Shown here: one piece after another, positions 9,163 to 18,126 of the stretch | Layout: each line of letters opens with the position of its first letter | Position numbering within the stretch: position 1 is the stretch's first letter | Assembly (NCBI RefSeq): GCF_002869965.1 | Contig: NZ_PEBS01000018.1 | Location: 24,990 to 88,989, forward strand | Length of the DNA: 64,000 nucleotides | Reading direction: 5' to 3' | From: Janthinobacterium sp. ROICE36 | GTDB taxonomy: Bacteria; Pseudomonadota; Gammaproteobacteria; Burkholderiales; Burkholderiaceae_D | Notes under the pieces: model-generated | Seen by the model: the letters and a program-made list of their open reading frames with translations, nothing else | Databases searched by the model: none | Told to the model about the DNA's origin: nothing | Program-made: the position numbers and the translations under genes

Positions 9163-9672
9163 TCAGTCGTACGGTCCCAGATAATCGAGTTTGCCCACGG
9201 CCACGCCATTGTTTCTCACAATGGCGTGGACCATGGAAACGTGGAAATAGAAGTTCGGCAAGGCAAAGCTGAGCAAGTAATTGTCGCCCGAGAATTTTGT
9301 CCCCTCGTCTGTCCAGTTCAGCACGACTTCCTTCTGCGCGCTGCCCGCCATCTGGCCCGCATTCACGCTGTCAATGTAGGCGATGGTGTTGGCGATGCGC
9401 TCTTGTAATTGCTCGAACGATGCTTCATTATCTTCGAACTTCGGCGCCGGCACGCCGCTCAGGCGCTCGACCGACATCTTCGACGTATCGCTGGCGCGCT
9501 GCACCTGCGCCGTCAAGTCCAGCATATCGGGCGCCAGCTGCGCGCCCAGTAAAATCGCGGGCACGATGCCATCTTCCTCCACATGCGCTTGCGCTTTTTC
9601 CAGCAGGGCTGAGACGACGCGCAAGCCGCGAATGAAGACGGGAATGGTTGCCTGATACATGGACACGGACAT
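9163..9672 (-). CDS. DUF1993 domain protein
   Basis: This cytosolic protein of 169 residues matches DUF1993 by its start (SMYQATIPVFIRGL), the central ALLEKAQAHVEE and APDMLDLTAQVQRA segments, and the C-terminal NFYFHVSMVHAIVRNNGV. The last segment carries His and Tyr residues that resemble those of DinB-like four-helix proteins, to which I believe this family is related. No enzymatic role is established. The stop is six bases from the stop of the convergent glycine-zipper gene. An ATG-ATG-like start region (MSVSM) leaves a four-residue ambiguity at the N-terminus. Confidence 0.83.
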   Translation of the reverse strand: MSVSMYQATIPVFIRGLRVVSALLEKAQAHVEEDGIVPAILLGAQLAPDMLDLTAQVQRASDTSKMSVERLSGVPAPKFEDNEASFEQLQERIANTIAYIDSVNAGQMAGSAQKEVVLNWTDEGTKFSGDNYLLSFALPNFYFHVSMVHAIVRNNGVAVGKLDYLGPYD

Positions 9673-9782
9673 GACGGACTCCTGATAGTGAACGATGCGT
9701 CAGTGTACCCGAGGCGCTGTTTTCCGGCAGCGTGCTTATGTGCCACTCCTGTGCGCCAGCGCACCGAGCGTCACAGTTGCCC

Positions 9783-10739
9783 TTACTTGTCCAGGTTGAC
9801 CTCGCCGTCCGGCGCATGGCCGGGCTGCACCACCGGCGGCTGTGACTGCTTATCCTTGCGCTTGCCGCCCAGGAACTTGACGATGGCCGCGCCGCCGCCC
9901 ACCACGGCCAGCAGCAGCACTTTCTTGAAGGCCAGCAGCAGCGCCAGCAACTTGCCAAACAGGCCCAGCTTGCTGGCCACGCCACCGGCCACCAGCGCCG
10001 CCAGGCCATATTCGGCCACCTTGTCCGTCTTGCTGTCGAAATCCGTGTAGCGGTTACCCTCGGTAAATTCCGTGAACGCCGTCACTTGCTGCATTTCTTT
10101 CTTGATCGCCTCGATCTGCTGCATGCCGGCGATCGCATTCAGGTTCAGTACGCCTTCGCGGCCCAGCACGCGCACGTTATAGTTCAGCGAATGCTCGCCG
10201 CCATCGACCATCAGATCCTTGGCCCAATACAGCTTGTGCGTATCCTTGGCATAGCTGGGTTTTTCCGCCCAGCCCATCAAATGGATGCGGGGATAACCCT
10301 GCTTCTTGCGCTCCGCGTTATTGTCCAGCACGGATGCCTGCATATCCTTGAGCAATTCTTCATATTGGATGCTGTCCGCATCGTCATCCTTGATATGGCC
10401 TTGCTTTTCATACGTGACGATGACACCCCAGCTATCGCGCTCGAGCACGCTGGTCTTGGCGGGCACGATCATGCCCAGCGATACCATGCCAGGCGGATTG
10501 CCCCAGGCATCGACCAGCACGCGTTCGGCGTCCGTTGGCGACAAATAAAGGAAATTGGCCGGTAAATCCAGGGTGGCGATGCCGCCCGGCAAAGTGACCT
10601 TGCCGCGCTGCAGGTGCAACTGGGCGAGGAACTGCTCGGCCGTCATTTCCGTTGCGGCAGCCTTGTCATCGGCCGGGGCGGCAGCCGTCAGGCCGGAGAG
10701 GGTCAGGCACAGCAAGGCTGTCAGCAGGCGTTTCAACAT
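9783..10739 (-). CDS. DUF2167 membrane-anchored protein
   Basis: This is an exported protein of 318 residues. A signal peptide occupies about residues 1-21 (MLKRLLTALLCLTLSGL...). The body is typical of DUF2167, with LPANFLYLSPTDAERVL, a WGNPPG turn, SWGVIVTYEKQGHIKDDDA and HLMGWAEKPSYAKDTHKLYWAK. The C-terminus has two hydrophobic stretches at about residues 245-290, then a short Lys/Arg-rich and Pro/Gln-rich tail that should be cytosolic. The function is unknown. I prefer the ATG at 10737-10739; a TTG at 10760 would add seven residues ahead of the signal peptide and looks less likely. Confidence 0.82.
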   Translation of the reverse strand: MLKRLLTALLCLTLSGLTAAAPADDKAAATEMTAEQFLAQLHLQRGKVTLPGGIATLDLPANFLYLSPTDAERVLVDAWGNPPGMVSLGMIVPAKTSVLERDSWGVIVTYEKQGHIKDDDADSIQYEELLKDMQASVLDNNAERKKQGYPRIHLMGWAEKPSYAKDTHKLYWAKDLMVDGGEHSLNYNVRVLGREGVLNLNAIAGMQQIEAIKKEMQQVTAFTEFTEGNRYTDFDSKTDKVAEYGLAALVAGGVASKLGLFGKLLALLLAFKKVLLLAVVGGGAAIVKFLGGKRKDKQSQPPVVQPGHAPDGEVNLDK

Positions 10740-10826
10740 GATCGGTCCAAAAAATTGCAAAGGATAAATATTTTAAATCAATTGATTGCCTAATGGATAA
10801 TTATTTCTGTGTGGCATTTTTCCCAT

Positions 10827-10861
10827 AAAAAAAGCGCCAGCGGGTTTCCCCGGCTGGCGCC
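10827..10861 (-). terminator. Intrinsic terminator at the end of the aru operon
   Basis: On the minus strand a GC-rich stem (GCGCCAGC and GCTGGCGC, 10834-10841 and 10853-10860, with further GGG/CCC pairs inside) is followed by seven T. It begins 25 bases after the aruE stop, so it ends the arginine operon transcript. Confidence 0.9.
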
Positions 10862-10885
10862 TGATATTGCGTGATGGCTGGACGA

Positions 10886-11899
10886 TCAGGAGCTACGCAC
10901 CACCATCAACCCCGCGCGCAATCCCACGCGCACGTCCGGGTTGGGAAACACCACCAGCTCTTCCGCATGCTGCACCGTGTACACATGGTCGCCATCGCTG
11001 GCGATCACGGCGTGCTGCGGAAGCGACGTGAAATTCTGCGTGCTGCGATCAAAAGCCATGCGGAATTCATCGCTGTGCTTGATGATTTCCTGCGCCACCT
11101 TGAACACATGCGGCGGCGCCTTGACGGGCTGCGCAGGCAAGCCGCGCAGCAAGCCGTCGAGCGCCCGCGACACGTCGTCGAACAGGGACAAATCGTTCTG
11201 CCCCAGCGTGCCCACGCGGCCCAGTTCCACCGTGCTGGCGGCCGCGCCGAAATGCTCGGCCGAATAATAGCTGTAGGTGCCGGCCGACTGCGGGTTCATG
11301 ATGATGGCGCCAATGGCCGCCTGGCCCAGCCAGGCTATCAGCTGCGCCTTGGCGTCGTCGGCCACCAGGTCCGGCACGATGGCAAACGTGGGGTACACGG
11401 AAGGCCGGATGGCCGTGTGCAAATCCAGGTGCCAGCGCACGGGGCCCGCCGCTTCAAAGAACCCTTTTGTCGCAGCGATCATTTCATCGGCGCGCGCGCT
11501 TTCCGCCGCTTGCGCCAAGCTCCCCCGCACGGGACGGAACATGCGATTCAGGTCGGCGTCGATAAAACGCTTGCCGGCCCGGATCGCATCGACATTGCCC
11601 ACGCAAACGAGCAAGTCGACGGCCAGCTTAGCCGCATCGCGCGACAGCGCATCGAGCAAATGCGCCAGCACTTCAATCGGCCCCGTCTCGTCGCCATGCA
11701 CGCCCACCGAAACGGCCACGCTGGCGCGCCCGTCTCCCGGCTTGACGACTTGCAGCATGCCCGGCGCCGGCAAGCCCACCGTGAAACCGGCGTTGGCAAA
11801 CAGCTGCGCCACGCCGCTGAAATCGACCTGCGCCAGCGCCTGCACGGCTGGCGGCAAGCCGCCAGCGCCCTGCCCAACTTGTCGTACTTCTTGCGTCAT
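10886..11899 (-). CDS. aruE: Succinylglutamate desuccinylase (AstE/AruE)
   Basis: This zinc enzyme hydrolyses N-succinylglutamate to succinate and glutamate, the last step of the arginine succinyltransferase pathway. The 337-residue protein shows the family's metal site: His68 and Glu71 in GVHGDETGPIEV, and His161 in WHLDLHTAIRPS. DLNRMFRP at about residue 116 is the substrate-binding segment. The start codon shares one base with the gdhB stop (TAATG), so translation is probably coupled to gdhB. It is the last gene of the operon and is followed by a strong terminator. Confidence 0.95.
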   Translation of the reverse strand: MTQEVRQVGQGAGGLPPAVQALAQVDFSGVAQLFANAGFTVGLPAPGMLQVVKPGDGRASVAVSVGVHGDETGPIEVLAHLLDALSRDAAKLAVDLLVCVGNVDAIRAGKRFIDADLNRMFRPVRGSLAQAAESARADEMIAATKGFFEAAGPVRWHLDLHTAIRPSVYPTFAIVPDLVADDAKAQLIAWLGQAAIGAIIMNPQSAGTYSYYSAEHFGAAASTVELGRVGTLGQNDLSLFDDVSRALDGLLRGLPAQPVKAPPHVFKVAQEIIKHSDEFRMAFDRSTQNFTSLPQHAVIASDGDHVYTVQHAEELVVFPNPDVRVGLRAGLMVVRSS

Positions 11900-14800
11900 T
11901 ACACCGCCGCTTCCGCTGTGGATTTCACCGTGATTTTATTCACGGCTTCCGACAAGGTCCACACGTCGAGCATGGCTTGCTCCAGTTCCGTCGCCGCCAC
12001 ATAGGCCGACAGGCCCAGCGCGCCCGTCACCGCATCGACGGCCTGGCCTGCGTTGCCTTGCTCGGCACGCGCCAGCACCTGCGTCAGCAAACGCTGTTGC
12101 GTGCGGCGCAGCGCTTGCTGCGCGTAGTTGCGCAACTGTTCCTGCGACTTGCCTTGCGCGGCCAGCTTCAGGCCACGCTCCAGCGTGTCGATGCCCGCCT
12201 GGCTGCGCAGGGCCAGGCCCACTTGCAGGAAGGCGGCCAGGTCCATCGAAGCCGGACGCGGCACGGACAGGGCCGGGAACAGGAAACCGGCGACCACTTC
12301 CAGCGCATCGACCGCGTCCCAGGCCTGCACGAAGGCCGGTTTCAAGCCCGGCACCAGCGCCGCTTCCGACTTGATGCCGACCGCTTGCAGCAGCTCGCGC
12401 TTCGATTCCGCGCCAAACAAACGGGTCAGCTCGGCCAGGCCGGCGCCGCGCAATTGCTCGGCCGGCACCGACAGCACGCCGGCGATCATGGTTTGCTGCA
12501 GCACGCGCGTTTGCGCGTCGACCTTGATCGACACGTCACGCGGCACCGTCAGCGCATCGGCATCGAGCGCGTCGAACACGGGCGCCAGGTTCAGCGCCAC
12601 CCAGGCCTGGCCCCAGGCCAGGATCACTGCCGATTCGTCCACGCCATGTTCTGCCGCCAGGTTGCGGATCATCAGCGGGCCGCAGCGGTTGATCACTTCA
12701 TTGGCCAGCACGGTCGCCAGGATGGCGTTGGCCAGCGGGTGGTCGAGCGCCGAACGGGTTTCCACCAGCAAGGATGGGAAATATGGCTTGAGCACCGGCT
12801 CGGCCCATGTTTCATCCGTCAACGGCAGCGCGGACAGGATGCGCTTGAAGCGGTTCTTCACGTTGGCGATCACCACCGCCAGTTCCGGCGTGGTCAAGCC
12901 ACGGTTGTCGAGCTTGCGGCGCGCCAGTTCGGCCACCGACGGCAATTGTTCCAGTTCGCGCGACAGGGCGCCCTCTTCTTCCAGGCTGGCGATCAGGGCG
13001 GCATAGCCATCCTGCACGGCGCTCTCGCCTTGCGCCTGCAATTCGCGCACCAGCAAATGCGTCTGCTGCGTGTTGTCGCGCAAGACCAGGCGCTCGACGT
13101 CGTCCGTCATCGCATACAGCTCGCGATTGCGTTCGGCTTCCGTCAGCTTGCCCGCATTGACTTCCACGTCCAGCCAGATTTTCACGTTCACTTCATGGTC
13201 CGAGCAATCCACGCCGGCCGAGTTGTCGATCGCATCGGTGAAGATGCGTCCGCCGGCCAGCGCGAATTCGATGCGGCCGGCCTGCGTTGCACCCAAATTC
13301 CCCCCTTCGGCGACGACCTTCACGCGCAGCTCATTGCCGCTGACGCGGATATGGTCATTCGCACGGTCTTTCACTTGTGCGTGCGTTTCCGTCGAAGCCT
13401 TGATGTAGGTACCGATACCGCCGTTGTAGAACAGGTCCACGGGCGACTTCAGGATGCGGTGCATCAGTTCTTCCGGCGGCAGCGAGGTCTCGGCAATATC
13501 GAGGGCGGCGCGGATTTGCGGCGACAGTTCGATGCTGCGGGCGGAGCGTGGATACACGCCGCCGCCATTTGATATCAGCTCCTTGTTGTAGTCATCCCAC
13601 GAAGAGCGCGGCAAGGCGAACAGGCGCGCGCGTTCTTCGAACGAGACGGCGACGTCCGGTGTCGGGTCGAGGAAGATGTGGCGGTGGTCAAACGCGGCCA
13701 CCAGTTTCAACTGGCGCGACAGCAATACGCCGTTGCCGAACACGTCGCCCGACATGTCGCCCACGCCGACCATGGTGATCGGGGTGGTATTGAGGTCGTG
13801 GTCCATTTCATAGAAGTGGCGCTTCACGGCTTCGAATGCACCCTTGGCGGTAATGCCCAGTTTCTTGTGGTCGTAGCCGTTCGAGCCGCCCGAGGCAAAC
13901 GCGTCGCCCAGCCAGAAACCGCGCTGCACGGCGATGCCGTTGGCGATGTCCGAGAACGTGGCCGTGCCCTTGTCGGCCGCCACCACCAGGTACGGGTCGG
14001 CTTCATCGAAGCAGACGGTATCGACCGGCGGCACGATATTGCCCAGGGAACGGTTGTCCGTCACTTCCAGCAGGCTGGAAATGAACAGGCGGTACACGGC
14101 TTCGCCTTCGGCCGCGATGGTTTCGCGCACGGCGTCCTTCGGCATCATCTTGCAGACAAAACCGCCCTTCGCGCCGGCCGGCACGATGACGGCGTTTTTC
14201 ACCATCTGCGCCTTGACGAGGCCCAGCACTTCGGTGCGATAGTCTTCCATGCGGTCGGACCAGCGCAAGCCGCCACGGGCGACAGGGCCGCCGCGCAGGT
14301 GCACGCCTTCAAAGCGGCGCGAGAAGACGAAAATCTCGCGGTAAGGACGCGGTTCCGGCACCAGCGCCAGGCTGCTGGTGTCGAACTTGAAGATGATCTT
14401 GTCGCCCTGTTGATTGTTCTGAAAGTAGCTGGTGCGCAGGGTGGCGGCCATCAGATCGGCCAGCGCGCCGAGGATTTCCTCGGTGTCCGCGTGGTTCACG
14501 GACGGCAGGCCGGCCTTGATGGCGGCGATGCTTTCCAGGGCCGCCGCGTGCTGCGCGTCGGACAGTGCCGGATCGAAGCGCTGCAGGAAGGCCTCGACCA
14601 GGGCTTTGACCTGGGCCGGCTGCTTGCGCAGGCTTTCGGCAATGTAGCGCACCGAGAAGCTGCTGCCTGCCTGGCGCCAGTAGCTGGTGTAGGCGCGCAC
14701 CAGTTGCACTTCGCGCGTCGACAAGCCGCCTTCGATGACCAGGCCATTCAGGCGGCCATCTTCGGCCGTGTCGTTGAACAGGGCGGCAAACAATTCCTGC

Positions 14801-16626
14801 GCCACGGCGACGACCGATGGCTGCGCCAGTTTCGCCGCGCTGGCGGCATCGACCGTCAGGCTGGTGACGAAATAGCGCGTGCCGTCCGGCGGCGAAATCG
14901 AAAAGGCTTGCTCGCGGTCGATTGCCACGCCAGCGTTATGCAGCGCCGGCAGGATGGCCGATAGCGGCGGCACTTTGTTGGCCGAATACAGGCGGATGGT
15001 GGTGACGGCACCCGTCTCGATGCGGACGGCCACATGCGATGGGTCGGTGTTGCGCAGGATGGTGTCGAGGTCGCGGAAGGCGACGGCCGGCGCCGTGGCG
15101 GCCACGTAATCGAGCGGCAAGGTGGCGCACAGCTTGCGCAGGCTGGTGCGCAGGGCGACGTCGGGCACGGCGTCGGCCACGGCGGCAAAGCCGTTATGCC
15201 AGCCATCAAGCACGCCAAGGAGCGGCTGTTCGATATCCGTTTCCAGGTCCAGCGGGTAACGGGCGGCGTGGGCGATCAGGTAGACGCGTGCCAGGGGGCC
15301 GTCGGCGACCAGGGTTTGCGTGCTCACATGCGTAGCGCCGGAACTGGCTTGCAGGGCTTTTGCCAGGCTCGATGCCACGCTGGCGCTGTAGCGCTCACGC
15401 GGCAGGTACACCAGCACGTTCAGGTGGCGCGCATACACGTCGCGGCGCGCGAAGATCTTGGTGCGCGGCTGCTTGTACAGCGAAACGACGGCACCGCATA
15501 CTTGCGCCAGCCAGTCGAGGTCCGCTTCCAGCGCTTCGGTGCGTGGCAGGGATTCGAGGATTTCACGGAATTTCTCGGCACGGAAGCCTTGCTGGCGCAC
15601 ACCGGCCAGGCTCAATACCTTGGCCACGCGACCACGCGCAAACGGCAGCGCTGCCAGCGGAGTGGAATTGCCGGCACGGGTAAACAAGCCGACAAAGCAA
15701 TGCTCGCCCAGGATCGCGCCTTGCGCATCCATGTCGCGCACGCCGATGAAATCGAGCTGCTGGTCGCGGTGCAGGGTGCCTGCCACGTCGGCCTTGACGA
15801 TGGATAGCGCCGATTCGCGCTTGGCCAGGGTATCGAAGTCGCCGGGAATATTCGCCAGGCTGGTGCCGTAGACTGGGTGTGCCGTATCATGCAGCACGCC
15901 GACGCGGCTAGGAATATCGCGTTCGAGTTCGCGCACGCCCGGCTTGACGCGGTAATAGGCGTAGCCGAACACTTCGAAGCCGCCACTGCGGGCCCATTCC
16001 AAAAAGGCGGCGACTTCCGCACCTTCTTCGCCATGCTGGGAAGCGGTGGTGGCGACTGCGGCCAGACGCTCGCTCATGGCGGCGGCGTCGCGGCGCACGA
16101 CGGCGGCGTCACGCGCCACCATGTCGATGGCAGCGACCAGCGCGGCCAGGGCTTCCGGCGCCAGCTCTTCGTCGAGCAACACCAGCACGTACGATTCGAG
16201 CGGGTCGCCCGGCTGGCGCACCGCTTCCACGCTACCGTCAGCGGCGCGGCGTACCGGCAGCACAGTATTCATCACGCCGCGCACGGCCAGGTGCTGGCGG
16301 CGCATGGCCATGACGATGGAGTCGACCAGGTAAGGCATGTCTTCGTTCAGGATCAGCAAGGCGCTCGCCATGCCGCCACGGCCATCCGCATAACGCAGGG
16401 TGGCGATCTGGCAGCCGCTGCCGGTGCGCTTGGCCGCTTGCGTGAAACCGTCGATTAACACGGGCGCCAGGCTGTCGGGCGCGATATCGGCCAGGTCTTC
16501 GGCGTCAAGCGAGTCCAGCCATGCCTGCACCAGTTGTACGACAGGCGCTGCCGCCTTGTTCGCACTGCCAGCCGCGTTAATCAGCTCCAGCGTTTGTGTG
16601 CGCAAATCTTGTGGCGTGTGATTCAT
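11899..16626 (-). CDS. gdhB: NAD-specific glutamate dehydrogenase, 180-kDa class
   Basis: This enzyme oxidatively deaminates glutamate to 2-oxoglutarate and ammonia with NAD. The 1575-residue size and the central catalytic region identify the large GDH class (Streptomyces/Pseudomonas GdhB type): RGGLRWSDRMEDYRTEVLGL, then VPAGAKGGFVCK and a GVGDMSGDVFGNG nucleotide-binding stretch. Long N-terminal regulatory and C-terminal helical parts flank it. GGAGA lies 7 bases before the ATG. In Pseudomonas aeruginosa, as I recall, gdhB is a separate locus controlled by ArgR and induced by arginine. Here it sits physically between aruB and aruE, and it overlaps aruE by one base. A 150-base gap separates it from aruB. 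Confidence 0.95.
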   Translation of the reverse strand: MNHTPQDLRTQTLELINAAGSANKAAAPVVQLVQAWLDSLDAEDLADIAPDSLAPVLIDGFTQAAKRTGSGCQIATLRYADGRGGMASALLILNEDMPYLVDSIVMAMRRQHLAVRGVMNTVLPVRRAADGSVEAVRQPGDPLESYVLVLLDEELAPEALAALVAAIDMVARDAAVVRRDAAAMSERLAAVATTASQHGEEGAEVAAFLEWARSGGFEVFGYAYYRVKPGVRELERDIPSRVGVLHDTAHPVYGTSLANIPGDFDTLAKRESALSIVKADVAGTLHRDQQLDFIGVRDMDAQGAILGEHCFVGLFTRAGNSTPLAALPFARGRVAKVLSLAGVRQQGFRAEKFREILESLPRTEALEADLDWLAQVCGAVVSLYKQPRTKIFARRDVYARHLNVLVYLPRERYSASVASSLAKALQASSGATHVSTQTLVADGPLARVYLIAHAARYPLDLETDIEQPLLGVLDGWHNGFAAVADAVPDVALRTSLRKLCATLPLDYVAATAPAVAFRDLDTILRNTDPSHVAVRIETGAVTTIRLYSANKVPPLSAILPALHNAGVAIDREQAFSISPPDGTRYFVTSLTVDAASAAKLAQPSVVAVAQELFAALFNDTAEDGRLNGLVIEGGLSTREVQLVRAYTSYWRQAGSSFSVRYIAESLRKQPAQVKALVEAFLQRFDPALSDAQHAAALESIAAIKAGLPSVNHADTEEILGALADLMAATLRTSYFQNNQQGDKIIFKFDTSSLALVPEPRPYREIFVFSRRFEGVHLRGGPVARGGLRWSDRMEDYRTEVLGLVKAQMVKNAVIVPAGAKGGFVCKMMPKDAVRETIAAEGEAVYRLFISSLLEVTDNRSLGNIVPPVDTVCFDEADPYLVVAADKGTATFSDIANGIAVQRGFWLGDAFASGGSNGYDHKKLGITAKGAFEAVKRHFYEMDHDLNTTPITMVGVGDMSGDVFGNGVLLSRQLKLVAAFDHRHIFLDPTPDVAVSFEERARLFALPRSSWDDYNKELISNGGGVYPRSARSIELSPQIRAALDIAETSLPPEELMHRILKSPVDLFYNGGIGTYIKASTETHAQVKDRANDHIRVSGNELRVKVVAEGGNLGATQAGRIEFALAGGRIFTDAIDNSAGVDCSDHEVNVKIWLDVEVNAGKLTEAERNRELYAMTDDVERLVLRDNTQQTHLLVRELQAQGESAVQDGYAALIASLEEEGALSRELEQLPSVAELARRKLDNRGLTTPELAVVIANVKNRFKRILSALPLTDETWAEPVLKPYFPSLLVETRSALDHPLANAILATVLANEVINRCGPLMIRNLAAEHGVDESAVILAWGQAWVALNLAPVFDALDADALTVPRDVSIKVDAQTRVLQQTMIAGVLSVPAEQLRGAGLAELTRLFGAESKRELLQAVGIKSEAALVPGLKPAFVQAWDAVDALEVVAGFLFPALSVPRPASMDLAAFLQVGLALRSQAGIDTLERGLKLAAQGKSQEQLRNYAQQALRRTQQRLLTQVLARAEQGNAGQAVDAVTGALGLSAYVAATELEQAMLDVWTLSEAVNKITVKSTAEAAV

Positions 16627-16703
16627 CTTGCATCTCCATTACGGTAATGTGAATGTCCAACGCTGTCGTTCGGGCTTGTGGCTGGGCGGCAGCGGTGTCA
16701 AGA

Positions 16704-16720
16704 GACGGGGGTCTCCCGTC
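16704..16720. other. Hairpin in the aruB-gdhB spacer
   Basis: A perfect 6-bp inverted repeat (GACGGG and CCCGTC, 5-base loop) lies inside the otherwise featureless 150-base gap 16627-16776. No T-run follows on the minus strand, so it is not a standard terminator. It could stabilise an mRNA end or modulate expression of gdhB relative to the upstream genes. Confidence 0.4.
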
Positions 16721-16776
16721 CAATTCTGTGTTGCGGATAGTCTGTCTCGAATTTTTTTCTGTGTTTTTTCTATCGC

Positions 16777-18117
16777 CTACAAGTCGTACAATCCAGGTAA
16801 GTTGAGGATGATCGTCAATTCTTCAAGCGCCGCATGCACTTCCAGCGCCAGCTGCGGGTCGGCCAGCTCGCCCGGTTCCAGATGGTCGCGGTAGTGCTTC
16901 TCCACCCATTGCACCAGTCGATGGTACAGCGCTTCCGTCATGATCACACCCTGGTGCATGGCGCGCGCCTCGATTTCCGTCAGGGCCACGCGCAAACGCA
17001 GGCAGGCTGGCCCGCCGCCATTGCGCATGCTCTGGCGCAGGTCGAAATGAATCAGTTCATCGATGGGCCCACCACCGGCCACCAGGCCTTCCAGGTAGCG
17101 CGACACGGCGCGATTTTCCTGGCACTCCTGCGGTATCACCAGCGCCATCTTGCCACCCTCTTTCGTCAGCAACTGGCTGTTGAAAAGATAGCTGCTGACG
17201 GCGTCGGCAATCGGCACCTGGCCCGTGTCCACGCGCAGCGCCTGCAAGTCGGCACCCGAGGCGGCGACGGCGCGGCGCAACTGCGACAGGCTCTCCTCTT
17301 CATCGGCAAACGCCTGCTCGTGATAGAACAGCACATTGCCATTGCCGACGGCGATGACGTCGTTATGGAACACGCCCTGGTCGATCACGTCCGGATTCTG
17401 CTGCACGTACACGGTGCGCCTGGCGTCCAGGCCATGCAGGCGCGCCACGGCCTGCGACGCTTCCAGGGTCTGGCGCGCCGGGTAGCGCTTCGGCGAAGGC
17501 GCGGAAGGATCGAACTCCACCCGACCATACACGAACAACTCAACCGATGGCGCGCCGTGGCCCGCGCCCAAACGCGTGTGGTTGGCCGCGCCCTCGTCGC
17601 CAAAGGCGGGCGTCGACGGCAGCGCGTCATGCACGGCGAAGTGCTGCTCGTCGCTGAAAATGGCGCGCAGGCTGCGCGCCGACTGCGCGTGCTCGAAGGC
17701 TCGGTGCAGCTTGTTATTCAGGTTGGCGGCCGTGAAATGCACGCGGCCATCCTGCGTATCGGCCGACGGGCTGACCGTGGCGGCATTCGCCGTCCACATG
17801 GGCGATGCAGAATAGGCGCAGGCCAGGATGACGGGCGACTCCTTGTAGGCGCGCGCCAGCACTTCGGCGTCCGTGCCCGTGAAACCGATAGCGCGCAGCA
17901 GGCGGAAATTGGGCCGGTCCTGCGGTGGCAACAGGGCTTGCGCAAAGCCGCGCGCGGCCAGTGCGCGCATCTTGGCCAGACCCTGCAAGGCGGCCTGCTT
18001 CGGATTCGAAGCACTTTTCACATTGCTGAACGAGGCCACGTTGCCGAACGAGAGCCCCGCGTAGTTATGCGATGGGCCAACCAGGCCGTCAAAATTGTAT
18101 TCGCGCGTGCTGTGCAT
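16777..18117 (-). CDS. aruB: N-succinylarginine dihydrolase (AstB/AruB)
   Basis: This enzyme hydrolyses N-succinylarginine to N-succinylornithine, CO2 and two ammonia, the second pathway step. The 446 residues match the family's usual size of about 445. The N-terminal [18 protein letters not shown] and the central [16 protein letters not shown] segment, which holds the catalytic His, are typical. The nucleophilic cysteine is Cys372 in [11 protein letters not shown]. The gene lies 9 bases downstream of aruD and 150 bases upstream of gdhB. Nothing is unusual in the protein itself. Confidence 0.96.
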   Translation of the reverse strand: MHSTREYNFDGLVGPSHNYAGLSFGNVASFSNVKSASNPKQAALQGLAKMRALAARGFAQALLPPQDRPNFRLLRAIGFTGTDAEVLARAYKESPVILACAYSASPMWTANAATVSPSADTQDGRVHFTAANLNNKLHRAFEHAQSARSLRAIFSDEQHFAVHDALPSTPAFGDEGAANHTRLGAGHGAPSVELFVYGRVEFDPSAPSPKRYPARQTLEASQAVARLHGLDARRTVYVQQNPDVIDQGVFHNDVIAVGNGNVLFYHEQAFADEEESLSQLRRAVAASGADLQALRVDTGQVPIADAVSSYLFNSQLLTKEGGKMALVIPQECQENRAVSRYLEGLVAGGGPIDELIHFDLRQSMRNGGGPACLRLRVALTEIEARAMHQGVIMTEALYHRLVQWVEKHYRDHLEPGELADPQLALEVHAALEELTIILNLPGLYDL

Positions 18118-18126
18118 GAGGATTCC

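Noticed and set aside
11977..14964. Long plus-strand frames opposite gdhB
   Set aside because: Same reason: low-complexity Arg/His/Gln-rich products, no ribosome sites, and a conserved enzyme on the other strand.
16673..16701. Perfect TTGACA on the minus strand upstream of gdhB as a promoter
   Set aside because: The hexamer 17 bases downstream is CAAGCC, which is not a -10 box, and nearby spacings are no better.
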